DNA of 64,000 bases. Source: Enoplosus armatus (lineage: Eukaryota; Chordata; Actinopteri; Centrarchiformes; Enoplosidae). Each line of letters starts with the position of its first letter. The stretch's first letter is position 1. The translations under genes were made by a program, and so were the position numbers. The notes below the pieces were generated by a model that saw only the letters and a program-made list of their open reading frames with translations, searched no databases and was not told where the DNA came from. The DNA is taken from positions 18,893,501-18,957,500 of the forward strand of contig NC_092183.1 in NCBI RefSeq assembly GCF_043641665.1, written 5' to 3'. Positions 51,023-62,400 of the stretch are shown piece by piece.

Positions 51023-53355
51023 ATCAGTATACTGGGCTGTTGTGGCTGCAGCGCCTCTGCTTTGCCATGCTTGTGCACACGGAGATCTCCCCAGCGATTA
51101 CCAGATAAATGCACTTTAATTCACAACACATGCGGCGGGGGTTTATATATAGACTCGCTAATTCCCCCCCGGCCAGACTGCAATACGAACTCCATGCTGC
51201 ACCAATTTAAGTGTGTGATGAGTCCCACGCGGACAGGCTCTTCTACTTATCATATATATGACATGCTCCAGCACATTGCTGGGCCAGGGAAAATATCAGA
51301 AGCTGAAAAAAAGTACGATTACGGGTGGACCAGTGTGGATTTTTCATTATTAATGAGGAGAATCGTTTTCAGGGCTGCTTTCCTATTGAGAATTATCGCT
51401 CAATCCCAGATGTAGTTGAGCTGAACAGTAGTACCATGTTCACGGAAGATGTCACACCCAGAAAGGAAAAAAAAAACATGAACAGTGCTGCATTTTTTAA
51501 CAAGCAAAATGCTGCTAATGCCCATTTTAACAACAAGTACTCACTATTTTAGACTGAAATCCTGACAGTCAACTTCCATAATAAGGCTAATTGGCCGAGT
51601 TCTACTGGAGGGAGGTGTCTGCCTCTGATAACACTGAGTGATCCTGTAACACATCTGCACAGTTTGTGTTAGCTCATTAAACAGCAAGTTCCCTCAGCGT
51701 TCTTTGGCTATCACCATGCATCATTAATTGTGTCCGCCTCCTAATCACGTTAGCTGTATTTCCCTGGCTTTGATATCTATCTCTGTGCATGCTGCGTGAC
51801 TCGATGGTCTGTCCGGTAATACGATGAAGTGAACAGGTTTCCTTACCACCTGTGGACACTTTATACATTCCCAAAAAAAAAGTAAATATGTGAACTGAAA
51901 CTCCTCTGGCAGCTGGTTTCAACACAAAAGTAATCCACCGCCAGAAAACACACACGCACATACTCACACAAGCGCACACACACAGCAAGCCAAATAAAAA
52001 CACTTGCTCAGAGCTATGAGTCATACTGTGGGTGCCAACAATCAATGGGGCTCACCACACCCAGCTGGCTGTAGTAGCAGCGTGTATTAATTTTCTCATT
52101 TAGAAACAAATATATACTACAAATAGATTAATGGTGTTTGATCAGCTTGGCAGAGCGATGCCAATTAGTATGCATGGATGGCAAGAGGAATGATGCTTGA
52201 TTTTTGTATAAAAGCATATGGCAGCTACTAAAATTCATAGTGTTAAAATGAGATGACACGACTACCAGTCTCACAGCTATTTTCAAAAGCACTATAGCTC
52301 CCAAGGAAGGGGTTGCATTACAAGGAAAAAAAGTGGAGATACAGAGGAAGAGGGGGGGAAAAGGAAGAGGAGGACAGTGGAGCCATGGGAGCCTGGACAG
52401 CAGGCGCACAAGCGTAGAAAATTGAGGCTATGGTTAGCTTAGGACCAGGGAGAGGTGAAAGTGGCCCTCATTTCATACTACACAGAGTTTGGCAATTACT
52501 GGTGACAGCCCCTCGCACCAAGACGAGGAAAAGATTGATCCGGACAAGCAAGACCCTGTTTGCTTTGTTAAAAGTAATTAATCACTGTGGCCACGGAGGA
52601 ATGGTGCCTTGAGTGCCAGCCAGTTCTGCTGAGTGTGTGTAGCCATATGTGAATATAAGTACATACGCGTGTCCCAGCATACATTTCTGCGCACATGTCC
52701 GAAACAGCTGAAGTGTGAGAAAAGGACGGAGCGGGGTGGTAAGGACAATTTTGGGATGAAGGGGGAAAAAAAACAGGCAGAAGGAGGAAAGAGGGGAAGA
52801 AGGGAGGAACATGCGCACACTGCACCCATTTATTCACATGCGTGCACTCAAGAGGACCAGAGGTGCAATCCATCATGAGAGTCCTATCCACACCCACTGA
52901 GCAGAGAACTACAGTAAAGGGGAACTGTGGATAAAGAAGGTAGAAATGGGGGAAAATAAGAATTCACCTTCTTTCACCTTGACTTTGCTCTGAGTGAAAT
53001 GAAGGAGTTACATCTTCTGCTGCAGGTAACTTACTCCTCCTTACATTCACTGTGTTGATGACCATTCTCTTCCTCTCTCTAAATCACTTATTTTCTCTCT
53101 GGAAGGAAAACTGGAGTATTTTAGCATCGTCATCAAAACCAGTTTTCTCATCCATCATATTTTAATTGCTCATACAAAAAGTTTTTAATTGAAATAGGAA
53201 TCTAAAAGTGGTCTTGTTTTTCTAACATTAGACACCCTACTCCTAACTGTGATTGCAGTGGCTCTAGATATCCTGTGTATACTCACTGTTAATGCCTCCT
53301 GTACTCCCTTGTTACCTTTCTGCTGCTGGACAGTTATCTAGCTGTCAGACCTAAC

Positions 53356-53762
53356 AGACCATCTTCACACGGCGGCCATTTTCATCACGCTCAGGGTGGG
53401 AAGCTCAAATGCTGTTAACATGTGGTACTGCTGTGTTCCAGGTTTTAAGTCGAATAAACGTAGGGAATCTGACAAAGTGGTTGAATGCTAACGCTAGCTG
53501 TTGTCAAAAGGTAGCTAAAAGGGTTATCAAATATGTTGTTTTACGTTGAAATATGGCCCGATGACCCTCTGGATTTTCACTATCCATTGTCTTTTCACTT
53601 GCTGATCATTCAGAAAGCGGGAAAATTATAAGGATTTGTCAGATTCCCTACGTTTATATGACTTGCAACCTGGAACACAGCGGTACAGCCTGATAACAAC
53701 ATTTGAGCTTCCCACCCTGAGTGTGACGTCAGAGGAAAATGGCCACCGTGTGAATATGGTCT
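53356..53762. mobile_element. Foldback (long inverted repeat) DNA element with THAP-like arms
   Basis: The left arm (53356-53476) and right arm (53635-53762) are reverse complements over about 120 bp, with a 7-bp gap and scattered mismatches. Shared blocks include CTCAGGGTGGGAAGCTCAAA, GCTGTGTTCCAGGTT and AAACGTAGGGAATCTGACAA. The 158-bp centre has no recognisable content. Both arms can be read as the start of a THAP-like zinc finger (CVPG[CF]KS..KRRESD). I see no convincing target-site duplication. Long terminal inverted repeats and a small non-coding centre are typical of a MITE-like element. A link to the P-element superfamily, whose transposases carry THAP domains, is inference. Confidence 0.75.
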
Positions 53763-53872
53763 ATGGGGCGTAATTATGGTTACTCATGTCAATTGTTGTG
53801 CTTGTTGCAAAGGCTAAGAGAAAAAGCTCAAAGTGAAAACTTGCTGTGCATACTGTAAATCCCATTAGATCC

Positions 53873-53874
<2 letters not shown>

Positions 53875-53911
<37 letters not shown>
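53875..53911. repeat. (CA)n microsatellite
   Basis: About 18 units, 110 bp to the right of the foldback element. Confidence 0.97.
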
Positions 53912-53914
<3 letters not shown>

Positions 53915-55779
53915 CCTGGAGCTCTCAGGGCTGTGAACCACACTCCCTCCTCCCCACCCTCCACACTGCAGTGATAACAGCAGCAGGAGCCCAGAGCCAC
54001 AGAGACACAACCATGATCAATAGGAGTACACACACTCACACACACACTCGCACAGGGGAGTCCAGTGATCCCGCAGTAGCTGGGGGTCTTAGGGGAATGG
54101 GCGTCACCGGGCGATGGGAAAATTGGATGTGAAATCGTGAGTGGAGTAGAGAAGAAAAGACAGGGGTAGGGCATGAGAATACTACGGGTGTTCTCTAGTG
54201 TCATATTTCTATCCCTAAGCTAGAGAGTTAGAAGGGCAGCAGCTGCAGCAGAGAAATGGCCATGCGTTGAGAAAGCGCTCATTGAAGTGTTGGCTGTGCA
54301 GCCGCAGGCCCGGACACTAATAGAAACAGAAGCCAGGGACGCCTCCATGTCAGTGCCTCAGCTGAGCAGCATACTAAATTCTCTCCTCTCGTGCTAATGA
54401 TTACCCCGAGCAAGGTGCAGGTCCGCAACACCACTTTGCAAATGAACAGCAGCAAAACTTGCAAATTCAAATTAGCACATTGTCCGGACCTGCTGGTCTA
54501 CACTCACAGCTCTGTGGTGCAATACCTAGAGGACACAGTTTGACTAATAAGAGGGATGATTCTCTGGCTAAAGCTAAATACTCAAGGCTTTGTATCTCCC
54601 CACACTGCACTTCTCACCTCTCTGTATTAATGCAACAGTTTGCCTGAGCACAAACCAATAGGGTTGGGGGTTTTAGGAATAGATGTGGTGAGATAAATGG
54701 TGAAAAGGCACTGACCCCCCCTATATAGCAAAGGTGTATGAATTACCTATCAGACTACCCAGGGAGTGATGACCCCAGTCGATGTAGCCAACCCTACCGC
54801 CATCATTTATTGAGCCACTACCCCCTGTTTGAGACCCTGCCATAACTTACACACATACACACACACACACCCTCTGGACCATTTAAGGAGGACTCACGCT
54901 CATAACTTATCGTTAGATGGCACTGTGTGTGAGCGATGTTCTATTACTTAACTACAATACAGATATTGAAGCATATTATATCATGCTTACCGTGGTAATT
55001 ATAAAAGATGAGCAGAGGGTCTCATGCTATCAAATCAGTTCACTTTAAAACTGTGTTTACCTGCAGTTTGTAAGCCCATATTAGTCTTTATATGTCAGTA
55101 CACAACAAGAGCACACAGTTTCACTTTTTGCTTATATTCTCTTTTCTGCTAAATATGTTACTGCTCTCTGTGCAGGAAAATATGTTACAACATATTTCCT
55201 AACTATTTCCAAACACTATCCCCCTGCATCATTTATCATGTTGTGGCATTAAGATAACATCCTGCACTAAGCCATCTTCTAGAGCTACTCTATGAATAAA
55301 CTTCCTAATATCAGCCAGTGATGGCTCATTATGCTGGCCTATCATGCTGGGCCTCTTTTAAAGTGTTTTCTCTCTTGGGTAAAAAAAAAAAACTCCATGT
55401 GCTACTATGCTTTTTCGGTGCTGCTGGATTAACCATCCTGTTTTAAACATTTTTCTGCTGCTTCTTTCCCCAGAGCCTGTGGAGATGAAGAGAGCTTTGG
55501 AGTGTTCAGAGAGAATTTCATTTAACCTGCACTGCTTCATGTTCCCCCAAGGGAGTTTCTTTTCCTCTGTCAGGGGTCTGAAAGCTAAACAACCCTGAGG
55601 AGAGGGCCAAGAAGCCACTCATCTACTGTACAAACATGGTAAGCACAGACATGGTGGAGCGGCAGGCTGTTTACAAGGCTAACCAAGCAGATAGATCACT
55701 CCTGATCACTCTCAGAGAGGTCATATGAAGAGATGTTCATATACAGTAATAATTGCAGCATATGGCAGGTACATTTTGT

Positions 55780-56140
55780 TTAACCCGGAAACAGAAGTCT
55801 CGCTCTGAAATCTCGCGAGAGGTGAGTTGTTGCAGGAAGATGACGGTGGAAAGGTGTTGTGTTACAGATGAGCGGGGAAGTGTTTGCTGCTGGATTACTT
55901 TTCAAGCTTCATACACGGGACATGGAGATATAACTGTACTGTCACTCACAAATCTGACAAGTTGTACTGATGTGAATCGCGATCGTCCTGAAATGCTTAT
56001 TATAACGATCCAATTACATATTCCTTTGCATCTACATTAAACCACGATATTCCAACACATTTAAAAATGTTTGCATGATTATTTACGAAGATATGGGTTT
56101 CTTGCACCGCCTCAGTTCGCAAAGCATTCTGGGAAGTTTC
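55780..56140. promoter_or_regulatory. Promoter-like motif cluster in the 5' intron
   Basis: An ETS-type CCGGAA (55785-55790), the palindrome TCTCGCGAGA (55811-55820), a consensus 5' splice site GAG followed by gtgagt (55819-55827), further CpGs (TCGCGATCG near 55977-55985) and, on the minus strand, a ZNF143/STAF-like site at 56116-56135 (TTCCCAGAATGCTTTGCGA) lie within about 360 bp. TCTCGCGAGA and the ZNF143 site are well-known vertebrate promoter elements. A 66-codon forward frame starts at 55840 (ATG with A at -3) and ends at 56040; its protein is not recognised. The cluster could also be the end of a transposon that carries its own promoter. Confidence 0.4.
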
Positions 56141-56993
56141 TTCTACCACTCCATTTGGAGTCTGCATCTGAAAACGCTCAGTTTGGGGGGCCATTTGGAG
56201 GGCTAGATGACCACTACCCCTCGATCCTCAAAAGGAACGGGACACCCTAGCCCATGTGGCAGCACACAAAAAAACAGACTGGTAGGGCCATTGGGCCTAA
56301 GAGTTAGTGTGTGGTGTGTGCACGTGTCTGCGCATGTGTGCACTCCCCTTCTATCACTAAGTCATCTTATTAAGCCCGTTGCCTGGAGAGACCTGAGCAA
56401 TTACTCACTTCCTCACAACACCTTTTGGACTTTGGGCCACATTCGATGTGCTGCTTCAAATGTCACACACCTTAGCTGGCAATTAAACAGCGGTCTCCCT
56501 CAGTGCCTGTTTTAATGGGCTTCCTCCACTAAAAATAAAAGCTGCGAGGCATTCTCATGTTACATTACAAAAGAGGGTATTATGCTTTTATGGAGCATAA
56601 TTCATATATTATTTGCAAGTTATTAAGCTCAATTAGCGTGACATGATGTCTTTGTAATGTGTCAATGATTCTGAAACATTCACCAGGAAATACGGGCAGC
56701 GCATTATATTTTCTACTTGATTGGTATTTGAAAGCAGCAACACATTTTGTTGCTACAAATATGGATTAGGTTTTGTTTTAAGTGTCCTGCATCTTTAGTC
56801 TCATCTAATTATTGTGGTCTAGTAAAGCTAGACCGGTTGCACAAAATTATTGTTTAATCTTTTAAATTTTGTGTGAAATTTAAGCTATTGTAGATAGATA
56901 CGACGAAAGAATTTCCAAAGCTTTCACTGAGGAAAAACCTTTTGTAGCTTATACGTTTTCAATGGGTTATTATCAATTAGGACACTGCTTCTA

Positions 56994-57015
56994 ATTTGCA
57001 TGCCTACTTTGCATA
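56994..57015 (+). promoter_or_regulatory. Paired octamer-like (POU) sites in AT-rich stretch
   Basis: A perfect octamer ATTTGCAT (56994-57001) is followed after six bases by TTTGCATA (57008-57015). POU-family factors bind such sequences. With no conservation data, this is only a candidate site within a stretch that looks enhancer-like. Confidence 0.3.
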
Positions 57016-58080
57016 TTCTCTTTGCCATGAGTTCTGAAACATTGGGTGAAAATTTGCCTACAACAAATCAAAACAAGGTCAGAGAGCAGCCACACTTAAT
57101 GCGTACACCAGCCGGGTCAAAGTTTGACACCACTCTCCTGCCAAGGCTCATTCAGTGAGACCGAGTCACAGCCGCTGTTCTTTATCTATTCTGTTCACCC
57201 CAATGTCACTATGCAATGCGTAAAGTCCAATTAATAGACCAGTATCTATGCATGCATGTCACAATGGCAGCTGCCTTACCCCCTCCTTCTTCCTGGGCAC
57301 AGCTACAACGGGTGCTCAGTGTTTATGTCACCTCTTAATTGCATTTTTCCCCCATGGTAGAGGTATGGCTTTGTGCAGACGCCCCAAGGAAGAAAAAGAA
57401 GGTCAGGCTGCCAATTTGGAGCTGGCAGGTCGAGAGTAGCGGCAGCACTTAGTTTCGCTTGAGAAGAGAATGGAGGGCTGCTGCTCATCTATGGAAACCA
57501 GGACAAACAAAAGAGATAAGTGAAGGGGAAAGGAAGACAAATCCCACTCCTCTCTTTGCTGTCTTGAGGCTCTGGGAGAGTGACACCAGGCTTACAGAGA
57601 AGTTGCATGTTGCACAGCTACCTGTGATTGAAAAGGGACAACGCAGAACAGGAGGGAAGGATTTTCAGAAGGACATTTTAATGTCCCGCACCGCAGAGAA
57701 TATGCAAAGCAAATACACAAGGACATCTCTAATATCCATTTGTACAAAGTGTCTGTCATAGAGGACTGCCCATGTTGCTCCTAATATGAGCACAATTAAG
57801 TAACTACATAAAGCCAATGAACTGTCAAAGCTCTGACCTCTTCATTCATTTATATTGAAGAATTTAAAGGCAATGTTGATATCAACAGAAAATTGAGGTA
57901 TCAAATGACAGTTGGTACTTTACACTTAACCATGAGCTCTTATTCTATGGCCCTGACATAACTGTGAGTATATAAAACTCGATTGGGACCGTGACCTGAA
58001 ATAGACTTTTAAAGTCACTTAAAGAACAAACAGCGTAGCTGAAGTTAATCATGAAGATGATGATCATGGGCATGATGATT

Positions 58081-58128
58081 TGTACAATTTCCCCCAGGGG
58101 ATCGATAAAAGATTTCTGATTCTGATTA
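58081..58128 (+). repeat. 3' tail of a non-LTR retrotransposon or its SINE partner
   Basis: The sequence TGTACAATTTCCCCCAGGGG followed by ATCGATAAAAG and TTCTGATTCTGATT is close to the stem-like tail with TTCTGAT repeats that ends several fish LINEs. No body of the element is recognisable upstream. Confidence 0.55.
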
Positions 58129-59392
58129 TGAAGGCACCTTATGATAAAATGCAATGTAGCCCTGAGGCATTTTGATCTGCCCTCTCCTCTCTCTAAAGCT
58201 CTGTAACTTTAAATAGATTGTTTGCAGAGATCCCAAAGTCAGAAGGAGGTTTTAAAAAAAACAAAAATAAGGAATTAAGTATATGAACTCAGGACACTGC
58301 GCCTCATTGTTGAAGGGAAAGAAAGTGCTACAATCATAAAAAACTTCACTGCAAGCAAAAGAAATGCAGTGCTTACACTGCCTAAATAACAAATGGCCTT
58401 TCAGCAAAGTTAAGAAATGTGTGCCCCAGTTGCTACTATGCCTTCTCTGACTCGAACAGATATGGTTTGACAAAGAGCCAGTGAACCCTGGACTTTTCGC
58501 TTCTTTCCATTTCTGAATAATTTCCATTAAACCATCTCAATGTGGCAGTGGTGGAGGTGAGGGAGAGGGAAGGAAAGAGAGAGAATGAAAAGATAAGGGG
58601 CAAAGGTAGTTAAGAGGCAGCTGGTTTAGGACTGCAGACACACAAAAGAGAGGATAAGATTATGGCCAACAGTATAACTTTCACCACTGCACTCTGTTTG
58701 AGCCCCGCCGAAAGTAGTGCCTAAAAAAAAGAAAGAAAATAATTTGCTTGTGACAACAAATCAGTTCCAGTGAAACTACATTTTGCAACATGAAAAGAAA
58801 AACGGCACCTATCTCTTTGACCAGGCCTCTCTAGCGGGAGGTGACTTGCACACTAAAGGTCCAAGGCTATTTAAAAAAGCGGGCAGTATAATCTCTATAG
58901 ATCCCCCTATTTGCATTCCAGTGTGTCTGGGTCAAACTGTCAGTCTGTCTCTCACTCTCGCTGTCTGTTGGTCACAATCCAGAGTGTCACTGCACCAAGT
59001 CAGGAGGACATGGCAGCTCTGGTCAGGAGTTCATCATGGGTCAACAACTGGGTCCCACCCAAGGGGACGCCAGCTACTGTTTATGGAACAGGATCTTTTC
59101 TGTAGGCAGTCAGCCATGAAGGTCTGGTCTTATTAATGCAAATATATCTGCATTAAAAAGGGTGGAGGTGGTGGACTAATTGCCAAATGATACAATAAAA
59201 CCATCATGTTTCTTCTCTCAGGGCATACAGCAATACATCATGTTCAGTAGAGAACAAGAGTGAAGGATGGAAGAGAGATGTGGCAGGTGAAAGGGTGAGG
59301 AAGTTAGGTCACTCATCAAAAACAGACCCATCACTCCAGTGGTGACCCATCTGACCTGGATAATGCCCCCCTCCCCTTCACCACACATACAC

Positions 59393-59414
59393 TCATACAC
59401 ACACACACACACAC
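59393..59414. repeat. (CA)n microsatellite
   Basis: About 11 units after TCATA. Confidence 0.94.
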
Positions 59415-62400
59415 TGGCTCAGTTATACAACAGCAGAGGCTGCCACACAGTTCCTGCAGCTGTCTCTGCCCTTCAGTCATAAACCAACATTCACTGAATC
59501 CAGGCAAACAAAAGTGAGTGGTTTCTGACACCCTGGTCATTTACAGAGGTATATCTATCACAACCTCCAGACGAACCTCACACAGAAAGGCTCAGACCAC
59601 GACTACTATCTCCTAGCAGCAGATGTGAATATGGCTATTAGAGGCTAGTTATCCTCAAACAGCACCGTCCAAAACCCCCTCGTCCGCCCATGACCCAAGC
59701 CACTCTCATGACCCAGCACAGCAAAGGACATGGACATTACTGTGAATCACCCTAAACACTTGGCTTTCAACTGGGCTTTCAACTGGAGAAGCCTTTGAAC
59801 ATCATGCCGCATGCTGAAAGAGAGCCTCAGTGCTGGCCCTGGGGGACGCCGAGCCTTGGCCTCGCTCCCTCATGTTTTTCAATACACAACCATTGACACA
59901 AATGAAAAGAAAATAAATTTGAGGGAAGAAAAAAGAAAAAGGACATGGCAGTAAAGGGGCAAGAAATTTCAGCTCCCCAAAGGACCTAAGGAAGACATCT
60001 GAGGTAATTTCTCCACAGATATAAAAGTTATTAACACAAAATGAATAAACGCCTTTTCCTGCCTCACTCTCTTAAGGTCTCCCTCCTCCCAAGCTGCATT
60101 TCTTTCCTTTTGGGAGTGAATCCCTTTCAGAAGTGCTCGTTTTGATGATGCTGACTCTTCTTGGTCTCTGAGGAGCAATTACAGCTGCCCTGTCAAATAC
60201 CACAACGCTCCAAAGGACCAGTTCACCGCCTGAGGGGCCCTCTTATACCCCTTGAAACCCCAATTTCAACCCCTGTGAAAGTTGGTGCACACCAACCCTT
60301 GAACTCTAATGAACACAGCCCAAGACAAGGCCAAGACAAAAATGAAAACAGCATCCTAGTCAACAGTGGGATCCACCTCTATACCTCAACCTATCAGCCT
60401 CTAACACAACCACAAAACCCCTACAGGCACACCTTTCAAAGACAACCTCCATCCATTTTTTAACTCCCTGGTGAGCAAGTCCTTATTAGTGGGGGAAATC
60501 CAATTCTCTTTCCAAGGCAGACCTTGAGGTCCCCAGTAGCCCACCCACATCTGAGGAAGAGGTTGCCATCAGTGATGACTCTATTCAATCAGCTCCATGG
60601 CCAGGAGGTGAGAGAGCGCAGCAGTGGCGGACGGGTGGTGTCTAAACGCTCCTCATCATCACCTCTGCGTGTGTTTTTTGGAGGTATGATCATCTGGCTG
60701 GCCCTAAACCTTAATTAATCACCTCCTGAGGTCAGAGTGGCACAACAGCAAAGGGTCCACACTCAGCCCACCTAACACCACAGCTCCCTGAAGGAGGTGA
60801 GAGGTGACAAATGTAAAACGGCACAGTCTCCATGCTAATGACAGGGTAAGCAGGTGGCAGGCTCCGAGACCTGAACCCTAGGCCAATTAGATACACACAC
60901 AGAGGGGTTGCAGTGTAATACTCGTGGCATGAATATCACATCACCATTGCCTGTCTGCTGCATGTCGTTAGGTGTGATTGGCATGTGGGCCATCACCTGC
61001 CTAGCTCCGGAGTTTGTGTGACAGGCTGCCTGATAACACGCAGCTGTTACAGCATCCTTCCAGAAGTGATATCGTCATACTTTTTTTTTTTTTGTAGCAC
61101 TGCAGTGATGGAGCTAATTATCAGGGCTGAAGAAAGACCGGGCTGGATAATGTAAATGTCAGAGACTCTGAGCTCTCATCAGAATTGCTTTGAATCCTGC
61201 TTCAGTGATCAAAGGCGTGCAGAGAGAGGAGCACAGAGCCAGGCCCAGTTAAATGAAGGTTGGATTATTTCATACATTGAGAAAGCTAAAACATTTATAC
61301 CACCGTCATCTACAATAATGACTTTTTGTCCAGTTTCAGCAGCTTCCAAGACTCCACCAATAATTTGGGGCCTTTATATCCATGTGTCAAGCCTCATATA
61401 TGAAATAATAAAGCTTTATTTAAGATTGGGATGTACAGATAAGATAAATTTGCATGCCATGTATGAGCGCAATCGCAGAGAAATGGCTGTGTTGTTACTA
61501 TTCCCTAATTCTTTTTCTTTATAGATTAATAAACAATCCTAATCAATGTCTTATAGCAAGCCAAACCCATTCTTAATGGCGACCTAATGCTCTCTTAATT
61601 GCACGCCTTGCAATTCACTCACCATGTCACTGTACTTTAATGTTTCTGGCCTTGGCAAAGCAGCTCTACGCAGCAGCGTGTGGCTAGTAGACACACACAA
61701 TGCGGTAGACCCTCCTCCCGCCATGATGGAGAACCCTTGTGTCTGTTTTCCGTTTCTGTTTTCAGGGATTATCTAGGAGAATATACAGGCCAAGAGTAGA
61801 TTTATAAAGTGTGCATGTAGGGGGTGAGTAAATGTAGCCCCTGTGCTGCGTGTTTCAATCAGATTGAGCGTGTGCAAGCGCAGCACATTATTCTCCCCCT
61901 GCTCTGCATAGCGCTGTGCTAGGCTATGTCCTCCTGCTGTATTAGTGTGATGTATGACCCAAACGCTGTGCTGCGCCACACCACACCGCACACACTCCTA
62001 CCACACCGCTCCGAACCCCCTCTGCGGCTTTTTCATTCCACCTGTCAAACTGTTATTCATCTCTCCCTCTCTCCTCTCTCACAGTCCCTCCCTCCCTCAC
62101 ACTTGCTTTATCTTTTCACCCACCTCTACATCTCTCCGCCTTATTGTATCCATCACTTTACTTTGTCTTCATGAGCATTCCTACAGCTTTGTTTTTGCTC
62201 AAAAAAAAGAACCTAGGAACCTAGAGCTTCCTGTGAATTTTGTGCATGCATCAGTACAAGATATTCTGGCTTCATCAATGCCAGCCGAGACTTTGGATGC
62301 ATAGTATGAATTACTGTCAGAAGTGAGAGGCAGAGATGTGCAATTCAAACGGGATAAAAGCACCAAAGGTGTTTGTCACATTTGTCCACTGTGCAGGGCT

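Noticed and set aside
50921..51415. 164-codon plus-strand frame, the longest outside ttc28
   Set aside because: Low-complexity Ser and Cys runs from a CAG repeat, no domain pattern, no supporting splice or promoter context. One frame of this size is expected by chance in 64 kb.
59761..59786. Short tandem duplication of GGCTTTCAACTG
   Set aside because: A single 12-13 bp duplication, ordinary replication slippage.
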